Shown here one piece after another: positions 33,033 to 42,841 of a stretch of DNA of 64,000 nt. The position numbers and the translations under genes are program-made. The stretch is from Rutpela maculata. Its lineage: Eukaryota > Arthropoda > Insecta > Coleoptera > Cerambycidae. Each line of letters begins with the position of its first letter. Position 1 is the first letter of the stretch. The DNA lies in NCBI GenBank assembly GCA_936432065.2, contig OW386285.2:365553249-365617248 (forward strand). The letters run 5' to 3'. The notes under the pieces were generated by a model that was not told the DNA's origin, did no database searches, and saw nothing but the letters and a program-made list of their open reading frames with translations.

Positions 33033-35769
33033 AAGCCTGAACGTCCCGGTCAGGCAATTCAGCCTCTTTCACATACTTCGCCAGTCTATCCAAGTGTACG
33101 ATCTTCATCTTGGACTTTTTGTTTCGTTGAATACGATAGACGACATCATTAATTCGGGTAATAACAGTATAAGGTCCTTCCCAAGGAGGTTGAAGTTTCG
33201 GGGATCTCCATTCCTTCCGCTGTGGGTTGTACAGCCAAACCAGATCCCCCACCTTGAATCCCCCTGTACTGGCATTCTGATCATAACGAGCCTTCAAACG
33301 GTTACTAGTTCTGTTCATCTGCTCTCGATCATTCTTCGGCTGTTCTCGGCTTCCATTTCTGTAGTTGCTCATCGAAAATGGTTCTCCACGGGCAGCACAA
33401 TTTTTACACTTGCGACACCAGGCCTCCACATCCTGGCGACTATTAACCCAATAGAACTGTTCCCGTGCTCTACTCAATGTCTTGTTTATGCCGAAGTGTC
33501 TGCTGGATGTTTCATTATGTGCTTCCTGGAGTACTTCTGGTACACGACACCTGGGAATCACTAGACGCATGGCAACCTGCTTCCCATCTGGGCTTTCCCA
33601 TGCTCTCCTCAAAAGCCCATCTACGACCGTAAGTGAATCCCATTGTGACCATAAAGCCTTCAGCCCCACTTCTTTGTTGGAAACATCCTTCCATGTTGGA
33701 CGCGTTCCCTCTTCTTTTGCTCTCAACATGGGTCCGATTTCTACATCACGCAATTGCTCTTGCCTCAGAGTTTTCTTTGACCAACTCTCTGGAAGATCGA
33801 CCTTGACAGTGTTGACTTCAACCATGTTCGACAATCTTTCCACCTGAGGGTAGCGCTTGCAATCTTCTTTATCTGGTTTTCTGGATAATGCAGGAGTCTT
33901 GACTGCCTGCGTTGTCAACAGCCTGGTTTTCTCGCATTGGTCGTTCACTTTTGACAAAATAAATTGTTCGTTCCCAATCCTTAAGACTCGCTTTCCTACG
34001 TCAACAATAAATCCATACTGTTCCATAATGTCCAGTCCCAAAATGAAGTCATCCGTAATGTCAGCCACGATGACCCTGTGGTCGAACCTTAATTGTCCAA
34101 TCTGCAAACCCAGGTCTACTTCTCCATGAACCTTAGCCCTGTCCCCCGTAGCTGTCCGGACGATCTCTTCTTCATTTTGCCTCTTGGTAATCTTTATGCC
34201 CGATATAAATCCTGGCCGTACTATTGATGACGTAGTACCTGTGTCGATGGTAAACAAACATTTTCTTCCGTTCACATATCCATGCAACAACAGTCTGCTT
34301 GCGATTCTTCGAAGCTGGGAAATCTTAATTTCTCTGGGGGCACTGCATTCCCTGGCCAGAACAACCCCCCTGGTACTGTTTTCCTGCTCCTCTTCAAGAT
34401 TCACAGCATTTACTCGACTCTCCGAATTCTGCTGTCGACAGTCTCGCTTCATGTGTCCTACCTTGCCGCAGTTGTAACATTTAATACCACCACTCGGCTT
34501 TCCTTTGTTTTTCTGTTTTTCCTGCTTTCCAAGGTCATCTAATTTATCCAATAGTTTGGTAAACATTTTCTGCATCTCAGTCAACATAGGGTTCTGGTTC
34601 ATTTCTGGTTGCGATTCTTCGAGAGTCACAGCTCGCACTCTCGACCTTGGCGTATCCCTGTAAGCGGTTTCTACTTCAAGTGCACGCACCAAAGCTTCGC
34701 TACTACTTTGGTGTCTCGTCAGCCTCAGAACTCGCCTGACCTCTTCGTCCCTTATACCATCTAAAAAGGCCCCTACGGCTAATTGTTCCTGAAATTCTCT
34801 AGGTGCACTCGGATACGCCAGGTGTGCCAGTCTCTCTATCGCAGCTTCGAATTCCTGTAAACTCTCTCCAGCCTTTTGTGTTCGTGATTTTAGCTGGGCT
34901 TGGTATACTTGGGCGAGATGTTGGTCGCCATATCTCAAGTCCAATGCAGCTTCCAAGACTTTGAAGTCCCTTTGTTTCTCCACTGGGATAGTCTGAAGTA
35001 ATTCTGAGGCCTGGCCCCTTAACGCTAGAACTAATGCCATAGCCTTTTCCTCGTTATCCCAGTTATTCGCCGATGCTGCTGCCTCGAATTGTCTCTTGTA
35101 CGTCGTCCATGAGCTTTGGCCGTCAAAGGAGGGAGGTTTTAATCGAGGACCCGATGATGTTACTAGCTGGCCTCCTTTCTCTCTTAATTGTCGTTTAAGT
35201 CGCTCCACTTCTCCTTCGAACTCGCTCATTTTTCCTCTGATGTCACTCACTTCCTCTTTTACATGACTGACTTCCGTCTTGACTTCAGAAACTTCAGACT
35301 TTACGCTACCCATATCATCTTTGATTTCTTTCTTTAGTTCCTCAGTAGTGGAAATGATAGCGTCCTGTTGTATTTTCATTTGTTCATTCAGAATTTTCCT
35401 TAATTCTTCCTGGCGTTTTTCTTGTTCTTCTTTCTCCTCTTGCTGTCGTATCTTCAGGTCTTCCATAATTTCTCTCAATTCGGCTTTTTCTTCTTGGCGT
35501 CTTGTTTCTTCATCCTCTTTTTCTTTCTGACGTCTTGTTTCTTCATCCTCTTTTTCTTTCTGACGTCTTGTTTCTTCATCCTCTTTTTCTTTCTGACGTC
35601 TTATTTCCTGATCTTCCATCATTTTCTTTAATTCGTTCCTTTCTTCTTGACGTAGTTTTACTTGTTCTTCTTTGTCTTCCTGCCGTTGCTGCGCCATCAT
35701 TTTTTGGAATTGTTCGAATAAGTCCTGTATTTGTTTATCGGATGCCATACTTCTTGTTGTTACGGGCAT
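33031..35769 (-). CDS. Gag-protease-integrase-like fusion ORF lacking RT, RNase H and integrase core
   Basis: 912 codons, uninterrupted. Residues 1-200 are a charged coiled coil including 11-residue repeats (EKEDEETRRQK). About 205-375 resembles a Ty3-type capsid (SWTTYKRQFEAAA, YGDQHLAQVYQAQL, ESLQEFEAAIERLAHLAYP). 431-444 is a CCHC zinc knuckle (CYNCGKVGHMKRDC). 507-511 holds the aspartic protease motif (TIDTG), with ILGLDIMEQYG at 576-586. 751-791 is an integrase HHCC zinc-binding domain (H751, H758, C785/C788/C791). 828-900 is the integrase C-terminal domain (FKVGDLVWLYNP, PWEGPYTV, VHLDRLAKY). No YxDD box, RNase H or DDE core is found: sequence runs from protease almost straight to HHCC, and from HHCC to the C-terminal domain. 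The losses are in frame, leaving a translatable polyprotein. Gag and PR could assemble and process particles; copying would need a helper. Confidence 0.85.
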   Translation of the reverse strand: MPVTTRSMASDKQIQDLFEQFQKMMAQQRQEDKEEQVKLRQEERNELKKMMEDQEIRRQKEKEDEETRRQKEKEDEETRRQKEKEDEETRRQEEKAELREIMEDLKIRQQEEKEEQEKRQEELRKILNEQMKIQQDAIISTTEELKKEIKDDMGSVKSEVSEVKTEVSHVKEEVSDIRGKMSEFEGEVERLKRQLREKGGQLVTSSGPRLKPPSFDGQSSWTTYKRQFEAAASANNWDNEEKAMALVLALRGQASELLQTIPVEKQRDFKVLEAALDLRYGDQHLAQVYQAQLKSRTQKAGESLQEFEAAIERLAHLAYPSAPREFQEQLAVGAFLDGIRDEEVRRVLRLTRHQSSSEALVRALEVETAYRDTPRSRVRAVTLEESQPEMNQNPMLTEMQKMFTKLLDKLDDLGKQEKQKNKGKPSGGIKCYNCGKVGHMKRDCRQQNSESRVNAVNLEEEQENSTRGVVLARECSAPREIKISQLRRIASRLLLHGYVNGRKCLFTIDTGTTSSIVRPGFISGIKITKRQNEEEIVRTATGDRAKVHGEVDLGLQIGQLRFDHRVIVADITDDFILGLDIMEQYGFIVDVGKRVLRIGNEQFILSKVNDQCEKTRLLTTQAVKTPALSRKPDKEDCKRYPQVERLSNMVEVNTVKVDLPESWSKKTLRQEQLRDVEIGPMLRAKEEGTRPTWKDVSNKEVGLKALWSQWDSLTVVDGLLRRAWESPDGKQVAMRLVIPRCRVPEVLQEAHNETSSRHFGINKTLSRAREQFYWVNSRQDVEAWCRKCKNCAARGEPFSMSNYRNGSREQPKNDREQMNRTSNRLKARYDQNASTGGFKVGDLVWLYNPQRKEWRSPKLQPPWEGPYTVITRINDVVYRIQRNKKSKMKIVHLDRLAKYVKEAELPDRDVQA
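35495..35605 (-). repeat. 33-bp tandem repeat in the coiled-coil coding region
   Basis: 'cttgtttcttcatcctcttt' starts at 35501, 35534 and 35567, with a fourth variant at 35600. Each unit encodes 11 residues (EKEDEETRRQK). The units keep frame and probably vary in number between copies. Confidence 0.85.
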
Positions 35770-36119
35770 ACGATGAAATTAAAATAAAATAAATTTAACT
35801 GTCACGTCAATATCGGTAATGGAACTTTCTAGACAAATCTCGAAATAGCACGAAAAAGTCTTATCCAGAGTCTTTTGTCACTATCCAGTTCAGAGAATTT
35901 AATAATCTCCACTAATGTCCAAATAGAAAAGTTCTAGAAATTTTCACGCACTAAATGAGTCTTTTTCAGTGTCTCTATCACTTCTCAGTTCAAAGGATTT
36001 AATTATCACACTAATGTCCTAATAAAATGTTCTACAATGTCTCAAAAATGCACTTAAACACTATTTTCCTGTTCGAAAACAACCCTCGAACAATGTCCAG
36101 TAAATTAGTCCTGTGTTAG

Positions 36120-38066
36120 TGTAGAAGAACGCACTACCGGGCGTCAAAATGACGCGACACCAATTTATTTCTCAGGGGGCGCCAGTCGCGTATTACCCCG
36201 TTCTTCTACCTCCCAGGCGGGTTCGAGATAAGATGCACTTCGGTAGCCGAAAAATGGGACCAAGGCTGCACTACCACAGATCGGAACTACGCTCTCTCTG
36301 GACCCGAATTCCCTCGTTAGGGGTTTAGGCACCGCTTAATTTCCTGAATTTTTGCATAAAAAAATCCCAACCGAAGAATTTCTCTGCGGAGGGATTAGTT
36401 TTGGTACGCGAAAATCACGTTTTGGTCCATTAATAACGGAATATATTTCTCAAAAAACGCATAAAAAAATCCCTATCGAACCTCCGTAAAACAACCAGAA
36501 GGTCGAACGTTAATGCGAATTAACTCGACACATCCGGTTTTCTATACGAAAGTTCCAGGGATTATAGACCGTCAACAGGCCTCAAGATCAATTAAGAAAC
36601 ATTAGTTCAAAGAATCCGTTTATTTAACAGAATTGGTTATACAAAATTCTCAAGAAAGAATCGTGCCTTCCCCAATCAAGGTAGTGACTTTCAGACCATA
36701 CAAGCGAGAGCGCTCGCGCTAACGATCGATTAGGTAGAAAAGATTCATACGTACCTTCTCAGAATCAAAATGCGAGCTTTTAGAATCATTTCAGACTCTG
36801 GGTAAATGAATAATCAAGGCTGACTGAAATTAACTTAAAAAAGTTTTACTAAATGAATTTAGTTTCGCTAGAGACTACCTAGCTTTAAAGTTCTTGTATC
36901 GTGGAGATTCACGTACTCAAACACATTCAGAGGACTTATTACTGCATAAGTTGAGTGGCGTTCGATCAGTCCACGACTTACTAACCCTTATCACAGTCGA
37001 TTAATAATATCGATTTGGCAGCGTCTCACCTTCGAGCGACTATTAGGCAAAATTGAATTTTTGGATTTTTATGCACAAGGCGTTTTCCTCTATAACTTTG
37101 TCATTTGAAAAGCCCTGTTATTGGCTTTTCTACCATCGCTTTGTCGGGACCACTCAACGCGCTCGACCAAATTGCGAGCCGCTGAGTCAATCCAAACTCT
37201 TTCTATGCGAGAAACCGGCCTTGTACATGTGCATTGATTTTTATCAATTTTTGCTTATCGGCACTACGCCGACTTTGACAAAATCTTCTATTTTGCCTTT
37301 TGGATGCAGTGCATCGTTAAAATTTTATGCTCATACTTTAGAATTGGGCTTTCAATGACCGTACCTCAAAGGTCAATGTCTTTGGTTGAGGAATAAAAAT
37401 AAAAAATAATTTAAATTATATTTTCGTGGTACTTTTTAAACTGACTTTGTGGTACTTTTGAAAAATCCATTTTAAGACCAATTTCAGCGTACTTTTGAAA
37501 AATCGATTTTCGAGCCAAATTTCAAGGTACTTTTGAAAAACTAATCTGCGGGTGAAATTTTGGCGTACTTTTGAAAAATTGATTTTCAAGCCAAATTTCA
37601 AGGTACTTTTGAAAAGTTAATCTGCGGGTGAAATTTTGGCGTACTTTTGAAAAATCGATCTTCAAGCCAAATTTCAACGCAGTTTTGAAAAATTAGTCTG
37701 CAAGTGAAACTTTGGCGTACTTTCGATAAATCGATTCCTGGGCCAAATTTTGACGCCCTTCCAAAAATATTATTTTTCAAAGTCCAATTTATGATACCTT
37801 TGAAAAAGTATACTATTCATAAATCTTTGTCATTATATACTTCTACTCTGATATTCTGAACCAAAAACATTTTTCCTAAGTGAAAATTCGGTGTTTCTTC
37901 GAATTTTCGCCTGGTCATTTCCAACGCCTTATAGAACCCAAAACGGTCCTTGTGGACTGATCTGCGCCTCTGCAGACTCCCAAAAATGTCTTTAAATGAA
38001 ATTTTTGCCTAAGTCGAATTTTGATTATGTCTTCAACTTAGGACGATTTTGGAGAGTTCTACAACA
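36120..38066 (-). repeat. 3' LTR of inner element
   Basis: 1947 bp. Differences I spotted from the 5' LTR are one substitution (cgccgac at about 37269 versus cgccggc at about 45252) and a 23-bp length change in the tandem array (extra 'tttaaactgactttgtggtac' near 37436). The short ORFs in both LTRs are equivalents of each other, not genes. Confidence 0.9.
37421..37770 (-). repeat. minisatellite inside the LTR
   Basis: Alternating about 43-bp units with 'gtacttttgaaaaat(c/t)gattttcaagccaaatttca' and 'acttttgaaaa.ttaatctgcgggtgaaattttggc' make a dimeric repeat of about 88 bp. The same array is in the 5' LTR (45410-45725) with one fewer partial unit. Confidence 0.8.
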
Positions 38067-38078
38067 CTCCCCTCCTTT
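38067..38078 (-). promoter_or_regulatory. polypurine tract of inner element
   Basis: Minus strand AAAGGAGGGGAG directly precedes the TGTTGTAG start of the 3' LTR. Confidence 0.8.
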
Positions 38079-38673
38079 GGTTGAATCTTTTCTACTCATC
38101 GATTGCCTTTAATTTCCATATTCACTTGTATGTCTGTATGCCTTCATTTGACGGTCTGACCTATGGTACAGATGTTTTAAAAGTAACGGCCTCAATTGGG
38201 GCAGACGGCTGATTCGCCTATCTAACTTAAAAATAAATACATTTTTTAAACAATACGACAAGTTGATACAACATTTTTATCAACTTAATTACACCCGCGT
38301 CGAGGTGCGAAGCGAAGCGAAGCGTAGCACAATTTTGATTAGCGTCCACTCTCACTAATTCGTTGCACTCGCTTTTTTGCCTTGGTCTCGCTCTTGCTTA
38401 ACTTCGGTCCTTTCTAGAAGAGGCTGTCTATATCTCCATGCCGCAGCTTGGACGGTCCTCGCCTTTGAGTTCCAGACTTCACCATGCCGCGCCCTTGCGA
38501 CAGGCTGGGTCATCTTTCCATTTCTGCACATGGAAAATGCAGTTCTGCAACTAGATTGACTTTTTAGCAAGTCGTCGACTGGGACGCGTCGACTGACAAA
38601 CACAATGTGTTGTTTTTAATGAAATATTTTTCTAACATGAATTTTGTTAACTTATAATGGTTAGAAATTGGTT

Positions 38674-39075
38674 CTTCGTAAGGTAGATTGAATCGGCTTA
38701 CGATACTCGTGCGGTCATCACTACTTGTGAAAAAAGTATAAAAAAAAAAAAAAAAAATCGAAGCGTCTTCTTGAGCGAAGAACGGCTTCTGAAACTCGTC
38801 TCGTAGTTTCTACTTCGTAAGGTAGATTAAATCGGCTTACGATACTCGTGCGGTCATCACGACTTGTAAAAAAAGTATAAAAAAAAAAAAATCGAAGCGT
38901 CTTCTTGAGCGAAGAACGGCTTCTGAAACTCGTCTCGTAGTTTCTACTTCGTAAGGTAGATTAAATCGGCTTACGATACTCGTGCGGTCATCACGACTTG
39001 TGAAAAAAGTATAAAAAAAAAATCGAAGCGTCTTCTTGAGCGAAGAACGGCTTCTGAAACTCGTAGTTTCCATTT
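38674..39075 (-). repeat. about 135-bp tandem repeats between pol and 3' LTR
   Basis: Units start 'cttcgtaaggtagatt' at 38674, 38813 and 38947, with a degenerate fourth down to about 39170. Each contains an A-run and 'cgaagcgtcttcttgagcga'. Period differences come from A-run length. No coding role is evident. Confidence 0.85.
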
Positions 39076-39373
39076 GGGGTATACGTTAATTTTGTTGACT
39101 TAAAATGATTAAAATAGAAGTTGTCTTCTTGCATAAGAAAAACAGCTTCCGAAACTCGTACTGATTCGTACTTATGCCTACGTCCATTACTCGAACTTGG
39201 CGGCTCTCGCTCTTGAGAAGCTAGGCTTACCGGATCGCGCTCTTGCGTCGGGTTCGCCGTCTTTCCATGTCTGCTCATGGAGTAGACTTTAAATTTTCGA
39301 TTCGACCGCATATAGGTCAAAATCGCCACTTAGAATTTTGAGAAAAAATATAAAAAAAAAGCGAAAACGGCTA

Positions 39374-42300
39374 TTAGCCGTGGTCGACCTCAGAAATATC
39401 TAGAGGTGACTCTTCTATGTCTGGCTCATCTCGAGCATCATCGGGATCTCGACTTATTACATCCTGCTCATCTTGAGCTCTTGCGGGAACATTGATTTGA
39501 ACTAGTGTGGTATCGCTACGTCGCTCTGACCTGGGCGCGATCTCATTGTCTGATGAGGAAGCGTCGTCACTAAGATGAGTTTCATCCGGACTATCTTCTG
39601 ATTCTTCAGACAATTCCAATTCAACATCGGGGTCTCCCTTAGGTGCCGGCCTGATGGCATCGACATGTAATCTCGTCGAAGTTACCCCCTTGTGAATGAG
39701 GTAAACTTCATTGGACAATCTCTTTAAAACCTTGTGTGGCCCACTCCACGACGGTGTGAAGGTATGATCCTTCCTGATCCTTTTAGTCATTACCATATCT
39801 CCCACTTTATATACGACCGGCGTTACCGCCACTTTGGGCGCGTAACGCCATTGGTAATTTGTTTGATTTTTACGAATCTCCTTGACTCTTTCAAGGCGGG
39901 GAACGTCCGCTTGATTACGACGCTCTTGTCTATAAGCGAACATATTCCAATCACCAATCTGCGGTAATTCATAGCCGAGTACTACGAAACTGGGCGTATG
40001 CCCCGTAGCGGCGTTTTTTCTTGTTCTCAAGATATATGCCATCTGACTAACATGTCGATCCCACTCGTCGTTGGGTGAACCATATAATAAGGTTTTTAAG
40101 ATCTTCTTAGCTTCTTGCACCCTCCTTTCTATTGGATTGGCCTGTTGGTGGTAAGCTGCTGTGAAGAATCTTTCAATATTGTTACGTGTACAGAACGTAT
40201 CGTAAAAGCCGGAATTGAAGTGGCCTCCCTGGTCGGAAATGATGACCCTCGGAACGCCATATCTCGCCACTAGTTCCTCTTCGATAAATTGTGCTATTGT
40301 TTTTCCACTGACTTGGGTGAACGCCTTGGCTTCGACCCACTTACTAAATACATCCTCTACCATTAATATATATCGGTTATCTGCATCTTTGGTTCGCTGA
40401 AGCGGTCCGATTACATCGACGCTTAGAACTTCGAACGGATGCGATGGAGCATGGCTTCTGAGAGGAGCCTTCGGTTGTGATTGTCTGCTTTTTACGGAAT
40501 TACAAATAATGCACTCATTTAAATATTTGTTAACTAGTCTCGACAAATTATTAAAATAATAGCGGCCCGAGATGATTCTAACAGTTTCATCGCGGCCGGG
40601 GTGACCTACTTCCGGTCGGTCGTGAAAATGAGATATTACTCTCATGACCATACGTTTTGGTACGTATAATTTTTCTATAACATTTTCGCCTCTTGTCCAA
40701 AGTGTGCTGCCTATCACTTGTCTTGTATTGACGAATTTCACCTCTGCCTCGGTTTTATCTGCTTGTCGCAATAGAGTATTCCATCGATCGATTTGGTCTT
40801 GGATATCTCTGGAGTGCGTTTGCGCTTCTCTGACCTGATCGTTTAATTCCAATGTGGTAATCACTGATATTCGTTCCTTGTACGAGAATTTTGGTGGATA
40901 CATCCTTTCCTCTTCGTCGTTTGCTTCGACGTTTGGGCCTTGAGGATTTCTGCTCAAATAGTCTGCCAATATATTTTCCTTGCCGGGACAATGTTCTATT
41001 GTGAAGCTGTATTCCTGAAGTAATAATGACCAACGTGTAAATTTCGTTTTCTCGTCCTTATGCTTATTTAACCATAGTAAAGCTCGATTGTCGGTTTTGA
41101 CTATAAATGGACGGTCTGCCAAATATATTTTGTATTTCCTTATATAATTAACGACGCTCAAACATTCCAATTCATTGATATGGTATTTTCTCTCCGTCGG
41201 AGATAACGTATTACTAGCATAAGAGACGATGTGCTTCTGGTCATTATCCCCCAATTGATATAATACTGCAGATAATCCTATTAAGGATGCGTCCGTCTGC
41301 AGTATGAACATTTTATTGAAATCTGGCCGGTGCAGTCCTAGAGGTTTATTTAATACCTCTTTCAGTAGGATAAAGGATTCTTGGGCTTCTGTATTCCACT
41401 TATAGCGCCAGTCCTTCGAGAGTAGTCGGGTCAAGGGCTTAGTAATTATTGCAACATTAGGGATATATTCACGTACCCAATTACATAGGCCAAGGAAACT
41501 CTGAAGCTGGCGCCTTGTCGTAGGCACAGGATAGCTCTGTATCTGCAGAATATGTTTTTCTAAAGGTTGAGTAGTATTGGCATTTATCTTATGCCCGAGA
41601 TAGGTTATACTAGATGTGGCTACCACACATTTTTCTGGTGACACTTTTAAGTTATGTAAACGTAGGCGTTCAAAGACGGCTCTCAGATGGTTTACATGCT
41701 GATCTATATTTTCACTGTAGATGATAATATCATCGAGATATACTTTGCAGAAATGATGCAAGTAGCCGGTCAATACGTCTCTTGCCATAAATTTTTGGAA
41801 TGTACATGGAGCGGTCTTCAATCCGAAAGGCATCACGTTAAATCGGTAAGATGCTCCATCTAATGTTGTAAACGTAGAATAATTTTTTGACGACTCCTCA
41901 AGAGGGATTTGCCAATATCCGCTCTTGAGGTCCAACACCGTAAATATGTTAGCGTTTCCTAGATCCTTTATACTCTCGTATATCTTTGGTAAGACGGATG
42001 CTTCGTCTTCCGTTACTTCATTTAAGTGACGATAATCAATGCAGAAGCGAGGCTTCTTGCCGGGCCTTTCAATTATAATGGGAGGCGAACTGTACTGAGC
42101 GGTACTCGGTTCTATGACCCCGGCTTTCAGCATCTCTTCAATTTGATCGTACATAACTTTTTTCTTAGTAGGAGACATAGGGTAGGGTTTGATATTGAAC
42201 GGGCGGTCGTCTTTAACTTTTATTTTATGTTTCGTTGTCACCGTGGTAGCTTGGGTAGGCACCGCGGTGAACAATTCAGCGAATTCCTCGAATAGAGGTT

Positions 42301-42841
42301 TTAAATTGTCGTTTCCGATGATCAGTTCTTCGGGAAGCCGGCATTGCTTCCTTGCTTGATGTGCCGCTTGATTCCAGAAGACGGTTATTCGCTCTTCAGT
42401 GCCGACGTAGACACATTTACGTTGATAATCGAATACGACATTGTGAGCATATAAAAAGGGGGCTCCCAGAATGAGCTCTTCGTTTAAATTTTGAATGACC
42501 TGAAACGTGGTCTGAAAGGGTACATCTAGTACATTAACGTTTATGGTCGTAGTCCCAAGGGATTCTACTAAACCATCGCCACAAGCCATAACAAAAGTTT
42601 GGGGAGCTGTAAGTTGATCAATGTCGTTCAAAAATTTCGGTTGGATAATATTCCTTGTCGAACCTGTATCCAATAAAGCGTTAACCGCTCGATTATTAAT
42701 TATAATCTTAATGCGAGGCAGAGGGAAAGCGTCGTTGGTTTGATTGATAGATTCTAATGGAGTGAATCGGTGGGGAGATAGGTTGACTTCTTGATCCTTA
42801 AACAGGTAATTAAGGTCAGGAAGGTCATCGAAGTTTTTTAA
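39374..42841 (-). CDS. pol: Pol polyprotein: protease, RT, RNase H, integrase
   Basis: Open for about 1155 codons when read from the gag frameshift point; there is no need for its own ATG. Counting from the DTGST protease motif (1099 residues), domains in order are: retropepsin (DTGST, ILGAPFLYAH); RT with FCIDYRHLNEVT, TVLDLKSGYWQIP and catalytic YLDD (312-315); RNase H with QTDAS (D461), ELECL and KTDNR (D528); integrase HHCC (H682/H691, C721/C724); and DDE core D753 (SVDVIGP), D814 (IISDQGG) and E849 (NPIERR). A GPY-type C-terminal domain (FTPSWSGPHKVL) and an acidic tail (ELELSEESEDSPDETHLSDD) follow. All catalytic residues are present and no stop interrupts it, so activity is plausible. 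Confidence 0.93.
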   Translation of the reverse strand, partial: LKNFDDLPDLNYLFKDQEVNLSPHRFTPLESINQTNDAFPLPRIKIIINNRAVNALLDTGSTRNIIQPKFLNDIDQLTAPQTFVMACGDGLVESLGTTTINVNVLDVPFQTTFQVIQNLNEELILGAPFLYAHNVVFDYQRKCVYVGTEERITVFWNQAAHQARKQCRLPEELIIGNDNLKPLFEEFAELFTAVPTQATTVTTKHKIKVKDDRPFNIKPYPMSPTKKKVMYDQIEEMLKAGVIEPSTAQYSSPPIIIERPGKKPRFCIDYRHLNEVTEDEASVLPKIYESIKDLGNANIFTVLDLKSGYWQIPLEESSKNYSTFTTLDGASYRFNVMPFGLKTAPCTFQKFMARDVLTGYLHHFCKVYLDDIIIYSENIDQHVNHLRAVFERLRLHNLKVSPEKCVVATSSITYLGHKINANTTQPLEKHILQIQSYPVPTTRRQLQSFLGLCNWVREYIPNVAIITKPLTRLLSKDWRYKWNTEAQESFILLKEVLNKPLGLHRPDFNKMFILQTDASLIGLSAVLYQLGDNDQKHIVSYASNTLSPTERKYHINELECLSVVNYIRKYKIYLADRPFIVKTDNRALLWLNKHKDEKTKFTRWSLLLQEYSFTIEHCPGKENILADYLSRNPQGPNVEANDEEERMYPPKFSYKERISVITTLELNDQVREAQTHSRDIQDQIDRWNTLLRQADKTEAEVKFVNTRQVIGSTLWTRGENVIEKLYVPKRMVMRVISHFHDRPEVGHPGRDETVRIISGRYYFNNLSRLVNKYLNECIICNSVKSRQSQPKAPLRSHAPSHPFEVLSVDVIGPLQRTKDADNRYILMVEDVFSKWVEAKAFTQVSGKTIAQFIEEELVARYGVPRVIISDQGGHFNSGFYDTFCTRNNIERFFTAAYHQQANPIERRVQEAKKILKTLLYGSPNDEWDRHVSQMAYILRTRKNAATGHTPSFVVLGYELPQIGDWNMFAYRQERRNQADVPRLERVKEIRKNQTNYQWRYAPKVAVTPVVYKVGDMVMTKRIRKDHTFTPSWSGPHKVLKRLSNEVYLIHKGVTSTRLHVDAIRPAPKGDPDVELELSEESEDSPDETHLSDDASSSDNEIAPRSERRSDTTLVQINVPARAQDEQDVISRDPDDARDEPDIEESPLDISEVDHG

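Noticed and set aside
35279..35792. Several + strand hydrophobic ORFs
   Set aside because: Antisense shadows of the coiled-coil Gag region (F/L/S-rich translation of its 33-bp repeats).
37053..37358. 101-codon ORF, repeated at 45036-45341
   Set aside because: It is the same LTR sequence twice; near-identity reflects LTR duplication. It runs antisense to the element and shows no domain.
38674..39170. Regularly spaced repeats, CRISPR-like at first sight
   Set aside because: The units are contiguous 135-bp tandem repeats with no unique spacers, within a eukaryotic retrotransposon.
38067..39373. Possible env gene of the inner Ty3 element
   Set aside because: The region between pol and the 3' LTR holds only short frames on both strands and tandem repeats; no signal peptide or transmembrane ORF.
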